DNA of 64,000 nt from Chlorobiota bacterium. GTDB taxonomy: Bacteria; Bacteroidota; Ignavibacteria; OLB7. The stretch is taken from assembly GCA_016700335.1 (NCBI GenBank), contig CP065014.1:285001-349000 (forward strand). Reading direction: 5' to 3'. Position 1 is the first letter of the stretch. Each line of letters begins with the position of its first letter. The notes under the pieces are model-generated. The model did not search any database. It was given only the letters and a program-made list of their open reading frames with translations, and was not told the origin of the DNA. Of the stretch, positions 42,149 to 51,556 are shown piece after piece. A program made the translations under genes and the position numbers.

Positions 42149-43882
42149 ATGTGTAAATTCATTTCAATTTCGATAATTCTTTTCTTGTATTATTCCAACA
42201 TATTTGCAAGTAATTATTTTGTTTCAGCTGATGCAACAGGTGCTGGAAATGGTAGCATTAGTAATCCATGGAAACTTCAACAAGCTTTAAATTCTCCGCT
42301 TTCTATTACTAACCCTGTGGATACTGTATGGGTTTGGTTAAAAGGTGGAACTTACACCGACACTTTAGATGCTCAAAATTCATTTACTTGTTTAACAAAT
42401 GGAAAAGTTAATGCCCCAATTATTTTTAGAAATTTAAACAATGAAAGAGTTACTATAGATGGGCAGTTAAGTTATACCATGTCTTTTGTGTTAGGTAATT
42501 GCAGTTATACTTGGATTTGGGGATTAGAATTCACTAATTCAAGCACAGCAGACCGAGATCATCCAACTATTGATAGGCTTGGAAATGTTTATTGTACTGC
42601 TGAAAATATAAAATTTATAAACTTGATTGTACATGATATGGGTAGTGGATTAGATTTATGGAAAACTTCTAAGAACTCTGAAAGTTATGGAAATATAATT
42701 TACAATATTGGTAATAATCTTGCAAATGGTGTTAATTGGGAGGGTCATGGACATGGGATGTATTTACAAAATGATACTATGGGTACTAAATACATTCACA
42801 ATAACATTGTTTTTAATACATTTGGATATGGAATAAAAGTTTGGCAAACAACTACAACTGCAGCAATAGGTAATTTTGATATACAAAAAAATATAGTATT
42901 TAATGGTGGAACAACATCTGAAAATATGGGTGGTGTTGGTAATAATTATAGAACACATAATTTTTTTGTAGTTGCCAATGGTGCCAATAATCCAATTATA
43001 AATACAGTTATTAAGAATAATTATACTTATTCGGGAAATAATTCACCTAGACCACCAGTGAATGCTTTTGGTCTAAATTTTGGAGTTAAAAATTTTGTTC
43101 TAGATAGTAATTACTTCACTTGTCAAACTAGATTGGGTTACAACAATACTTCATTATTTGATGCATCAGTAAAAGGTAATAATTTCATTGCAGGTATTTT
43201 GCCAAGTTATGGATATTATTTGTGGGGCTTTGCTGAGACTGATTACCCTCAAAACAAATTTTTATCAACTCAACCATCAATTGGTTTAGAGTATTTTATT
43301 CTACCAAACAAATATGATTTAAAACGTTCTCATCTAGTAATCTATAATTGGGAAAGTGCTAATATTGTTCAAATTAATATTAAAAATTCTGGACTTAAAG
43401 CTGGAGATAAATATGAGCTAATTAATACAATGGATTACTTTAATGATGTTATTTCTGGTATAGTACCAAATGATGGAATTATAAATGTACCAATGACTGG
43501 GCATACTTTTTCTGCAGTTATTGGATCCAAGAAACCGTCTACATCACAATTTCCAATATTTGGTGCATTTGTTATTCGTAAAACACAAGTTGCAAGTACA
43601 ATTAATGAAAATGAAAACGAAACAAAAAACGAAATAATTATTTCACCAAATCCATCATACAATATATTTAATTTGAAATTTTTATTAAAAAATTCATGCA
43701 ATTACGATATGATAATCACTGATATGAATGGCAAGGAAACTACATTTCTAAAGGATAAATATTTAAGTAAAGGTAATAATGAGGTTCAAATTAGTATGAA
43801 AGATTATCAAGATGGAGTTTACTTTATAAATATTTGTGGTAAATTTAATTCTATAAAAAGTAAGCTAATATTTAAAAAATAA
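42149..43882 (+). CDS. Secreted right-handed beta-helix protein with T9SS sorting domain
   Basis: A 577-residue protein with a signal peptide (IILFLYYSNIFAS) and a beta-helix repeat region (SADATGAGNGSISNPWKLQQALNS, then many VTIDG, WGLEFTN, IIYNIGNN, NIVFNT steps) like pectate-lyase or parallel beta-helix surface proteins. The C-terminal roughly 80 residues (ISPNPSYNIFNLKFLL...MIITDMNGKETT...QDGVYFINI) form a T9SS sorting domain. It should be surface-displayed. Any enzymatic activity would have to be tested, since no catalytic residue pattern is clear. Confidence 0.82.
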   Translation: MCKFISISIILFLYYSNIFASNYFVSADATGAGNGSISNPWKLQQALNSPLSITNPVDTVWVWLKGGTYTDTLDAQNSFTCLTNGKVNAPIIFRNLNNERVTIDGQLSYTMSFVLGNCSYTWIWGLEFTNSSTADRDHPTIDRLGNVYCTAENIKFINLIVHDMGSGLDLWKTSKNSESYGNIIYNIGNNLANGVNWEGHGHGMYLQNDTMGTKYIHNNIVFNTFGYGIKVWQTTTTAAIGNFDIQKNIVFNGGTTSENMGGVGNNYRTHNFFVVANGANNPIINTVIKNNYTYSGNNSPRPPVNAFGLNFGVKNFVLDSNYFTCQTRLGYNNTSLFDASVKGNNFIAGILPSYGYYLWGFAETDYPQNKFLSTQPSIGLEYFILPNKYDLKRSHLVIYNWESANIVQINIKNSGLKAGDKYELINTMDYFNDVISGIVPNDGIINVPMTGHTFSAVIGSKKPSTSQFPIFGAFVIRKTQVASTINENENETKNEIIISPNPSYNIFNLKFLLKNSCNYDMIITDMNGKETTFLKDKYLSKGNNEVQISMKDYQDGVYFINICGKFNSIKSKLIFKK

Positions 43883-43988
43883 AAATCAAATTCAAATTCT
43901 AAACAAATTATTTCTCTATCATTTCACATTCTGAATATTTTATTAATTAAGTAAATTTTATTTGTTGTATTTTAAATCAAAAATTTTC

Positions 43989-45098
43989 ATGATAAATAAG
44001 TTGAAATTAGTTAAAGTATTTATAGGTATAGTTTTTTTACTATTTATTGTAAATAATAATTGTTTATCGCAAACATCCGATTCAACTGTAAAGTTAACTT
44101 ATAATGGATATATAGATGCTTATTATGCTTTCTTTTCTGATAGTGTTGGAGCAGGGAATTTCCAGAAATTCCCATTAATTTCATCTAGAAATGGTTTTGG
44201 TTTGAATATTGTTATGTTTTCAATACAACTTGAAGCAGAAAAAATAAGAGGTGCTGCATCAATCCATTATGGTGATATTGCAACAAGCGCATGGCCAAGT
44301 ACATTCAACCCAATCATGTAGGCTCATGTTGGTGTTCGAATCTTCCCTAAATTATGGTTAGATGCTGGATTTTTCAAGGCACATTTAGGTACAGAAAGTA
44401 TCCTTCCAAAAGAGAATTTTACCATCTCATCTGCAGTTGGTTCATTTTATGAGGCTTCAATTGAAAGTGGTTTCCGATTGAACTATAATCCAATACAAGA
44501 ATTATCAATTAATTTTTATTTATTAAATGGTTATAATTTGTTTATTGATAACAATACTAAAAAGTCATTTGGATCTTTGGTGACATATAATTTTAATGAC
44601 AATAGCATCATTAGTTACAGTAATTATATTGGAGATGATACTCCATCATCAGGTGATAGTATAAGTCATTTATTATTGCAACAGAATTTATACTTTAATT
44701 CACAAGTAGGAAATTTAAAATATCAAATTGGTTTTGATTATGCAATTAAGCAGAATTCAGATGTTTCTAACTTAAAGCAATCTGCAAGTATGATAAGTGG
44801 AATATTAGGTTTGAAATATATATTTAATGATAATTATTCTTTATATGGTCGTGGTGAATATTTTGAAGATCCAAATGGAATTTTGTCTGGAGTAATTATT
44901 GATAGTAAAAATAAATCTACTGGGTTTAAGCTTTTTGGATTAACTGCAGGAGTTGAATACAAGCCAACTGATAATTCTTATTTAAGAATAGAGGGTAGGC
45001 AGTTAATAATGGATAGTGATCAAAAAATTTTTAGAGTTAAAAATCCTCTTACAAATAGTCGTTTTGAAGTATTGAGTAATCTTGGAATCTCTTTCTAA
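43989..45098 (+). pseudogene. Outer-membrane beta-barrel porin gene with one internal amber codon
   Basis: From the ATG at 43989 the frame carries a signal peptide (FLLFIVNNNCLSQ) and a beta-barrel rich in alternating aromatics (LTYNGYIDAYYAFF...LEAEKIRGAASIHYGDIA..WPSTF). A single TAG at 44319-44321 (FNPIM-stop-AHVGVRIFP) interrupts it. The same frame continues to 45098 with barrel strands (LWLDAGFFKAHLGTE, LRIEGRQLIM) and ends in SNLGISF, a typical C-terminal barrel signature. A CAG to TAG change (Gln) would explain it. The family resembles the OmpL-like beta-barrel porins often found just upstream of amt, as here. It could still be read through by a suppressor. Confidence 0.75.
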
Positions 45099-45132
45099 AA
45101 TAATAATCATTAATTAACCAACACAAAAAAAC

Positions 45133-46356
45133 ATGTTCGATACTGGAACTACCGGATTTATGTTATTAGCTACAAGTCTTGTAATGCTTATGACTCCAGG
45201 CTTAGCTTTCTTTTATGGAGGTCTCTCTGGCAAAAGAAACATATTGGGTATAATGATGCAGTGTTTTGTTTCAATGGGAATAACAACAATAATGTGGTAT
45301 GCCTGTGGATATTCATTATGTTTTAGTGGTGATGCATTAGGAGGAGTTATAGGGAATTTAGATAAAGCATTTATGATGGGAGTAAATTTAAATTCAACTT
45401 TTTCGGGTAATACAAAGCTCCCTGAATTTGTTTTTATGGCATACCAAATGATGTTCGCAATAATTACCCCTGCTTTAATTACAGGTGCATTTGTTAATAG
45501 AGTTACATTCAAATCATATATCGTATTCTTAGTTCTTTGGCAATTGCTTGTTTATTATCCTTTTGCTCATATGGTTTGGGGGGGTGGATTATTGCAGCAA
45601 TGGGGAGTTCTTGATTTTGCTGGTGGGATAGTGGTTCATGCTACAGCTGGTTTTGCTGCTTTGGCTTCAGTTATTTATGTTGGAAAAAGAAGGAATAAAG
45701 AATCTCCTCCAAATAGTATTCCGTTGATTGCAATAGGTACTGGCTTGTTATGGTTTGGTTGGTATGGGTTTAACGCTGGGAGTGCATTAGATGTAAATGC
45801 TGTTACTGGGTTAGCTTTTTTGAATACAGATATTGCTGCTTCATTTGCTGCAATCACATGGCTTATTATAGAATGGAAAGTTCAAAAAAAACCAAAGTTT
45901 GTAGGTCTGTTAACTGGCGCTGTTGCTGGATTAGCAACTATAACTCCAGCAGCAGGCTTTGTATCGCTAAATGGTGCAGTTCTAATAGGTATTTTATCAG
46001 GTATTGTATGTTATCTTGCAGTCCATTTAAAGAATAAAATGGGATGGGATGATGCTCTTGATGTTTGGGGTGTTCATGGTGTGGGTGGATGTTTGGGAAC
46101 AATTTTGCTAGGAGTTTTAGCTTCTAAAGGTGTAAATGTTTCTGGCGCAGATGGTTTAATAAATGGTGGAACAACATTCTTTTTACATCAAGTAATTGCT
46201 GTTGTTGGTGCTTGTATTTATGCATTTGTTTTTACTTATGTTATGTTGAAATTAATTAACATTTTTATTCCAGTTAAAGTATCTCATGAAGCAGAGGATG
46301 AAGGCTTAGATACATCACTACATGGTGAAATTGCTTATGATTCAGGAGCTTTATAA
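45133..46356 (+). CDS. amt: Ammonium transporter (Amt)
   Basis: A 407-residue membrane protein with about eleven helices. GLAFFYGGL, PFAHMVWGGGLL, GIVVHATAGFAALA and WDDALDVWGVHGVGGCLGTILLG contain the conserved pore His pair and the gating aromatics. It conducts NH4+/NH3 across the inner membrane. It has no C-terminal regulatory extension, and no glnK is adjacent in this window. It starts 35 bases after the porin gene, and a strong terminator follows. Confidence 0.95.
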   Translation: MFDTGTTGFMLLATSLVMLMTPGLAFFYGGLSGKRNILGIMMQCFVSMGITTIMWYACGYSLCFSGDALGGVIGNLDKAFMMGVNLNSTFSGNTKLPEFVFMAYQMMFAIITPALITGAFVNRVTFKSYIVFLVLWQLLVYYPFAHMVWGGGLLQQWGVLDFAGGIVVHATAGFAALASVIYVGKRRNKESPPNSIPLIAIGTGLLWFGWYGFNAGSALDVNAVTGLAFLNTDIAASFAAITWLIIEWKVQKKPKFVGLLTGAVAGLATITPAAGFVSLNGAVLIGILSGIVCYLAVHLKNKMGWDDALDVWGVHGVGGCLGTILLGVLASKGVNVSGADGLINGGTTFFLHQVIAVVGACIYAFVFTYVMLKLINIFIPVKVSHEAEDEGLDTSLHGEIAYDSGAL

Positions 46357-46371
46357 AATTTATTGGATAAC

Positions 46372-46402
46372 AAAAAGGAGTATTTATATAGTACTCCTTT
46401 TA
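46372..46402 (+). terminator. Rho-independent terminator after amt
   Basis: AAAAGGAGTA (46373-46382) and TACTCCTTTT (46392-46401) form a perfect 10-base stem around a nine-base loop, and the arm ends in a T-run. It lies 16 bases after the amt stop. Confidence 0.75.
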
Positions 46403-46542
46403 ATATTCTTATTCTAATATTTTGGCTCAACAAATTAGTTAATTAAATAAAATTATAAAATCAAGTTTGAATGTAAAAATTATTGGAATCATATCTATAG
46501 AATTTGTTGTTACTAATTAAAATATCTTACTAAACTTATTAT

Positions 46543-47565
46543 TTAAACAATCTCAGATTCATGTTTTTGATAAGCATCCTTAAGTTTCAGAAAGTCTTCA
46601 ACTTCTTGTGGATATTTCATTAGTCTGGCTTCAATCTCATCATAAGTTTCCATAACAATAATGTCTTTTCTAACTAGGCTGGCTAAAGGTAATCCATGCA
46701 AATATCCCCCCCAAAATTTTCTGATTTCTAAAATCCCATACTTGTCACCTTTAAACTCCAGATTATGCCTTAAATGTTCTAAAGATACTTTTATTCTTTC
46801 AAGTAATGTAGGTGGGGTATGAATTTCTCCAGTTTTAAGATAATGATGAGCTTCACGGAATATCCAAGGGTTTGTAATAGCAGCTCTTCCAATCATAACA
46901 GCATCGGCACCAACTTCAAATGCTCTTTTAACATCATAACAAGTTTTTACATCTCCATTAAGAATTACAGGAATAGAAATTACATTTTTAATTTGTTCAA
47001 TGTATTCCCATGAAACTAAACCTTCATGCCCTTGATCTCGTGTTCTACAATGAATTGCTAGAGCCGCAATACCTGTTTGTTCAAGCATTTGAGCCACTTC
47101 TAGTATTCTTATTGAATTACGATCCCAACCTAACCTAGTTTTTACAGTGACTGGTAGTTTTGTAGAATTTACAACACACCGTACAATTTTATCCATTGCA
47201 GGCAAATCTCGTAATAATGCTGCCCCAGCATTTCTAGCAACAACATCTTTTACCCAACATCCACAATTTATATCAATAAAATCTGGTCTGGCATCCTCAG
47301 CCATTTGTGCAGCTTTTGACATAGCTTCATCACGTCCTCCAAAAATCTGTATTGCAATTGGTCTTTCATCTTCATAGACAGTTAGCTTATGAAGAGATCG
47401 TTTAGCATCACGAACTAATCCTTCACTTGAAATGAATTCCGTATATACAATATCTGCACCAAATTGTTTACATACTCTTCTGAATGGTGCATCTGTAACA
47501 TCTTCCATTGGTGCTAGTAATAATCCATTCTGAACTTCTATATCTCCAATTTTCATTTTAGCCAT
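46543..47565 (-). CDS. dusB: tRNA-dihydrouridine synthase (DusB-like)
   Basis: A 340-residue flavoenzyme. The N-terminal NGLLLAPMEDVTDAPFRRVC and the catalytic DINCGCWVKDVVARNAGAALL (active-site Cys in GC) are present, as are KTRLGWD, IHCRTRDQ and NGDVKTCYD...DAVMIGRAAITNPW. It reduces uridines in tRNA with FMN and NADPH. The GCWVK variant of the usual GCPVK is notable. A TAGATTTG -7-like element overlaps its 5' end at 47570-47577, so the true start could be a few codons downstream. Confidence 0.92.
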   Translation of the reverse strand: MAKMKIGDIEVQNGLLLAPMEDVTDAPFRRVCKQFGADIVYTEFISSEGLVRDAKRSLHKLTVYEDERPIAIQIFGGRDEAMSKAAQMAEDARPDFIDINCGCWVKDVVARNAGAALLRDLPAMDKIVRCVVNSTKLPVTVKTRLGWDRNSIRILEVAQMLEQTGIAALAIHCRTRDQGHEGLVSWEYIEQIKNVISIPVILNGDVKTCYDVKRAFEVGADAVMIGRAAITNPWIFREAHHYLKTGEIHTPPTLLERIKVSLEHLRHNLEFKGDKYGILEIRKFWGGYLHGLPLASLVRKDIIVMETYDEIEARLMKYPQEVEDFLKLKDAYQKHESEIV

Positions 47566-47664
47566 AGTGCAAATCTAAATATTCAATGTTGTTTAAAAAA
47601 AATTAAATTTAAGGGTATTTAAATTTAAGTTAGTTTTAAATTTAAATGAACAAATAATAAATTA

Positions 47665-48243
47665 CTACTTTATATTTGTTAATTCTTTATTGTTATTTAC
47701 AAATTCTCCCCATGCTGATCTACCTTTTTTCAATTTAGTTTTTTTAACGGACATTTCAGGCTTGATAGTTTTATTTAACGAGTAATGATGGCAAATTGCA
47801 ACAGCTAATGCATCTGTAGCATCTAATAAATCATTTTGCTTTTCCTTCAAATTTAAAATTTGTAATACCATATACTCAACTTGTTCTTTTGATGAAGCTC
47901 CACTTCCTGTTACAGTTAACTTAATACTTCTTGGTGAATATTCAGATACATGCAAATTTCCTAATGAAGCAGCTAACATTGAAACGCCTCTTGCATATCC
48001 AATCTTTAATGTTGATTGAACATTTTTATGGTAAAATGCAGATTCAATTGAACATAAATCTGGTTTACTTCTTTTAATAACTTTTTGTAATCTTAGAAAC
48101 ATTTCTTTAAGTCGAACATCAATTGGGAGTTTACCAGACATTTGAACTACACCACATTCAACTAATGAAAGTTTATCTCCTTCACAATTTATTACCCCAT
48201 AACCCGTTACTAGAGTTCCTGGATCTATTCCTAAAATTCTCAT
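47665..48243 (-). CDS. ruvC: Crossover junction endodeoxyribonuclease RuvC
   Basis: A 192-residue Holliday junction resolvase. RILGIDPGTLVTGYG contains catalytic Asp7. IESAFY contains Glu67. The C-terminal DATDALAVAICHHY contains the last acidic pair. The C-terminal tail is longer than in E. coli, with a Lys-rich end. No ruvA or ruvB is adjacent. It is divergent from the lipoprotein gene that follows. Confidence 0.93.
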   Translation of the reverse strand: MRILGIDPGTLVTGYGVINCEGDKLSLVECGVVQMSGKLPIDVRLKEMFLRLQKVIKRSKPDLCSIESAFYHKNVQSTLKIGYARGVSMLAASLGNLHVSEYSPRSIKLTVTGSGASSKEQVEYMVLQILNLKEKQNDLLDATDALAVAICHHYSLNKTIKPEMSVKKTKLKKGRSAWGEFVNNNKELTNIK

Positions 48244-48287
48244 TATGTTAATATTTTATAAAAACAAACATAACTTTATTCAACTTT

Positions 48288-49241
48288 ATGAAAAATAGTC
48301 TTTTAAAATTTTCTTTTGTAATTCTGATTGTTGCTTCAACCTTTTTAATTCCTTCATGTGATTCAGCAAATGGGAATTCCAATAAAGTTATTGTTGATGT
48401 ATCAAAAGACATTATTAAATCTACGAGTGATGATTTTCAAAAATATTGGTATCAAGGGAAAGCTGAGTTAAATAGATATGAACTTACACAAGCTAGATAT
48501 GGTGAGCTTCGTCATGGTGATGCAGTTGCAATTTTTGTTACGGAAGATTTTCTTGTTGACAAAAAAATAAAATTAGAAAGTAATCCAGCAGGTCGTGAAA
48601 ATACTTCAGTGTTAAAACTGAATTTACAAAAAACTTTTATAACTGGAATTTATCCCTATTCTTTAATGTCTTCAGTATTTATGCCAGTTGATAGAGTTAA
48701 ATATCCAGATGTTTTAAAAACTGTTAGCTCCGGACAAGAATGGTGTGGTCAGATTTACACTCAAATGAATTTAACAAAAAATGGTTATCATTTAAATGAA
48801 CATTCCTATTTTGAAAAAGAGGGGGATAGAGAAATTGATTTATCGAAAGCTATTGTTGAGGAGGCTTTATTTACTCTAATAAGAATTTCTCCACAAGAAT
48901 TACCAATAGGAAAAATTAATATTATACCTTCTTCATTATCAAGAAGATTGAGACATGTGGAACCAAAAGTTCATGAAGCAAATGCTATACTTGAGAAAAC
49001 TTCTGAGGGTATGAAATACAGTATAAATTATACAACAGATTCAAGGTCTTTGACAATAGACTTCCTACCTTCATTCCCCTATACAATTACAGGTTGGTCA
49101 GAAACATACATAGATGGGTTTGGTAGTTCGGCAAAAGAATTAACAACAACAGCAAGACTTACTCACACGTTTATGGATAATTACTGGAGTCATCATTCAT
49201 TGGCTGATACGGTATTAAGATCTAAATTAGGGTTTAAATAA
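48288..49241 (+). CDS. Predicted lipoprotein, unknown function
   Basis: A 317-residue protein with a type II signal peptide: hydrophobic N-terminus and lipobox IPSC (acylated Cys at about 29). The mature part has conserved-looking segments (YWYQGKAELNRYELTQARYGE, EHSYFEKEGDREIDLSKAIVEEALFTLIR) that I do not match to a named family. Proteins with this septum-like acidic ending occur widely in Bacteroidota. Its promoter shares the short intergenic region with ruvC. Confidence 0.7.
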   Translation: MKNSLLKFSFVILIVASTFLIPSCDSANGNSNKVIVDVSKDIIKSTSDDFQKYWYQGKAELNRYELTQARYGELRHGDAVAIFVTEDFLVDKKIKLESNPAGRENTSVLKLNLQKTFITGIYPYSLMSSVFMPVDRVKYPDVLKTVSSGQEWCGQIYTQMNLTKNGYHLNEHSYFEKEGDREIDLSKAIVEEALFTLIRISPQELPIGKINIIPSSLSRRLRHVEPKVHEANAILEKTSEGMKYSINYTTDSRSLTIDFLPSFPYTITGWSETYIDGFGSSAKELTTTARLTHTFMDNYWSHHSLADTVLRSKLGFK

Positions 49242-49326
49242 TTTTAAAATAATTTGCTACCAATATTGAAACTTAAACAAAATTTTATTACTAAATATTG
49301 ATCTCAAATTAAATAGGAATGTTTAC

Positions 49327-49728
49327 TTAGTCAATCAAACTGAATACCCTAATTGCAATTGCTTCAATCTCAACTAAAGCATCTTTTGGGAGTCTTGCCA
49401 CTTGAATAGTTGAGCGGGCTGGAGGATCTGAAGTAAAAAATTTAGCATAAATCTCATTTACTTGATTGAAGTCGTTTAGATCCTTTAAAAAAATTGTTGT
49501 TTTAACAACATGTTCCATTTCACAACCTGCGGCATTCAAAACATTCTTAAGGTTGGTCATTGCCATAATAGTTTGATCTGAAACATTCTCAGATAAAGTC
49601 CCATCGCTATATAAACCTAACTGACCTGAAGTATAAATAGTTTTTCCCCTTAATTGGCATAGAACAGCTTGAGAGTATGGTCCAATTGGTTCTGGGGCAG
49701 ATTCTGTGTATATAATTTCTTTTTTCAT
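49327..49728 (-). CDS. ridA: RidA-family enamine/imine deaminase
   Basis: A 133-residue protein with the RidA signature: PEPIGPYSQAV at the N-terminus, TSGQLG, and PARSTIQVARLPKDALVEIEAIA with the Arg that binds the carboxylate of the substrate. RidA hydrolyses reactive 2-aminoacrylate and related imines, protecting PLP enzymes. It is of normal length. A gap of 72 bases separates it from birA. Confidence 0.93.
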   Translation of the reverse strand: MKKEIIYTESAPEPIGPYSQAVLCQLRGKTIYTSGQLGLYSDGTLSENVSDQTIMAMTNLKNVLNAAGCEMEHVVKTTIFLKDLNDFNQVNEIYAKFFTSDPPARSTIQVARLPKDALVEIEAIAIRVFSLID

Positions 49729-49800
49729 AAATTAAATATTGAATTTAAATTTTAATAATGTTAAAGTAATTTGTAGAAATATTAAATCTAGTTTTCTGTA

Positions 49801-50514
49801 TCAAAGGTTACTGATTAAGCAAATAATTTCACCATCATTTTGAACTACTTTAAAATGTCCAAATTCATTAATACCAATTCCAATACCTTGCAGCTTTTTC
49901 CCTAAGTAGTCTTTACTAATAACTTTTTGGTATAAGTAATTAATAGAATTAAACTCTTCAATTTCTTTACTAGATAAAATTTCTGAATTGTTGGATAACT
50001 TAATAACAAGCTCATTTGCAACCTCAGTAAAAATAGAATTTTTATCAATAATTTCATTAGAATAATCTTGAAGAAAAGCAGGGTTAATTTGATTATTAAT
50101 TTGAGTCTTAAAATCAAATTTCATCAAATTCAGACCAACCCCTAAAGCCAAATGAATACTATTCTTATGAGTTTTGGCTTCACATAAAATTCCACATAAT
50201 TTCCCATGATTTACAAACAAATCATTTGGCCATTTGAGCTTAATTTCCTCAGAGCAATATTTTTGTAAAACCGAAGTTAATGCTATTCCAGTTCTAATTG
50301 GAATTAGAGATGCATTTGAATGAGATGAAGGATAAATTACCACTGAAAACAATAAAGAATTTCCAATTTCACCATGCCAAAATCTACCAATTTGTCCTCT
50401 ACCTTTTGTTTGATAATCTGCCAGAATAAAAGTAAATGGATTGCAATTATTTTCTGCAAATGAAAAGGCTAAATCTTGAGTAGATTCAACTTCAGTAAAT
50501 TTAATAATTTCCAA
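49801..50514 (-). CDS. birA: Biotin--[acetyl-CoA-carboxylase] ligase
   Basis: A 237-residue ligase of the short group without an N-terminal HTH. TKGRGQIGRFWHG is the biotinyl-5'-AMP loop, KWPNDLFVNHGKLCGILCEA the catalytic and substrate region. It attaches biotin to carboxylase carrier domains. Without the HTH it cannot act as a BirA-type repressor. It is co-oriented with ridA and scpB. Confidence 0.9.
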   Translation of the reverse strand: MEIIKFTEVESTQDLAFSFAENNCNPFTFILADYQTKGRGQIGRFWHGEIGNSLLFSVVIYPSSHSNASLIPIRTGIALTSVLQKYCSEEIKLKWPNDLFVNHGKLCGILCEAKTHKNSIHLALGVGLNLMKFDFKTQINNQINPAFLQDYSNEIIDKNSIFTEVANELVIKLSNNSEILSSKEIEEFNSINYLYQKVISKDYLGKKLQGIGIGINEFGHFKVVQNDGEIICLISNL

Positions 50515-50562
50515 TATTAGTTCAATATTTTAATTGCTCAAAAATATCAAATAGAATCATTT

Positions 50563-51306
50563 CTAACTTTTAGAATGTGCTACTGCTTCTTCAATATTTT
50601 CTGCATTAGCTTCTTGACTTACAATAACAATCTCAGGCTTCATTGGAGCAAAAGCACCTTCTTCCATAAGTTCATCTATTTCTCTTAGTTTTGGCAAATC
50701 ATTTACTGATTTCAAACCAAAAGTACGTAAGAAATCATCCGTTGTAGAATATAATAAAGCTCTACCAACCGACTCAGATCTCCCCGAAATAGCTAATAGA
50801 TTTCTTTCCATTAAAGATACTATAACTTGGTCGCTGTTAACACCACGAATAATTTCAACTTCAGATTTAGATATTGGCTGCTTATAAGCAACAATTGATA
50901 AAGTTTCTAATGCTGCTGGAGAGAGCCTACGTTTAATTTTATCTTTTGATAATAGGGCAACATATTTCCCATATTCTTGAAGGGTCGCAAATTGAAAACC
51001 ACCAGCAACTTCAACAATTCTAAAAACTCTGTTTGTTTCATTAAAAACAAAATTCAAAGAATTTATTACATCTCGAATCAAATCGTTATCAAGACCTTTT
51101 TTCTTTGAGCCTAAGCTAACTTCTTGAGACATAACTTCATCAAGACTAACATCTTGTGATGAATCTTCTATGTTTGTTTCAATTGTTAATCTGTCATCAT
51201 CTCCAGTCAATAAAGAAATAATTTTTCGAGTTGATAATGGCTCTTCACTAGCAAATAATAGGGCTTCAAGGATTGGAGACAAAGTCTCTTTTGTATAATT
51301 ACTCAT
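50563..51306 (-). CDS. scpB: Segregation and condensation protein ScpB
   Basis: A 247-residue protein: LSPILEALLFASEEPLS at the N-terminus, then winged-helix domains with GGFQFATLQEYGKYVALLSKDKIKRRLSPAALETLSIVAYKQPISKSEVEIIRGVNSDQVI, the core ScpB motif. Residues about 40-75 (TIETNIEDSSQDVSLDEV) are an acidic insertion. ScpB binds SMC with ScpA; scpA is not in this window. It is co-oriented with birA. Confidence 0.92.
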   Translation of the reverse strand: MSNYTKETLSPILEALLFASEEPLSTRKIISLLTGDDDRLTIETNIEDSSQDVSLDEVMSQEVSLGSKKKGLDNDLIRDVINSLNFVFNETNRVFRIVEVAGGFQFATLQEYGKYVALLSKDKIKRRLSPAALETLSIVAYKQPISKSEVEIIRGVNSDQVIVSLMERNLLAISGRSESVGRALLYSTTDDFLRTFGLKSVNDLPKLREIDELMEEGAFAPMKPEIVIVSQEANAENIEEAVAHSKS

Positions 51307-51389
51307 ATATAAAAAGAAGAAAAATTCTAAAATTAAAATTTAAAAAATTGAATAGTTAGCAATGAAAGACTAAAATTTAACAAAATTGA

Positions 51390-51475
51390 GAAAGAAAAAA
51401 AGAAAAAATAAACTCTGCGAATTTAAACATTAATGTAAGAATTAACTTAAATCAAATGTTGAATTTCACAGAGTT
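51390..51475 (-). terminator. Rho-independent terminator after the glycosidase-like gene
   Basis: On the minus strand, AACTCTGTGAAATTCAAC (51475-51458) pairs with GTTTAAATTCGCAGAGTT (51428-51411), with two mismatches and one bulge, and is followed by a long T-rich tract (51410-51390). It lies about 80 bases after the stop at 51557. Confidence 0.65.
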
Positions 51476-51556
51476 GTTTGCCAGTAAAGTAATAAAAAAC
51501 AAAAATTAAAAACAAGATCAAATAATTATTAACATAAAATAAAATCCAAAGTCAAT

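Noticed and set aside
44319..44321. Pyrrolysine at the TAG in the porin gene
   Set aside because: No pyrrolysine machinery is visible, and the expected residue by context is ordinary; mutation or error is simpler.
47581..47664. TTAAATTTAA-rich palindromes between ruvC and dusB as regulatory sites
   Set aside because: They are short, AT-only and expected by chance at this base composition.
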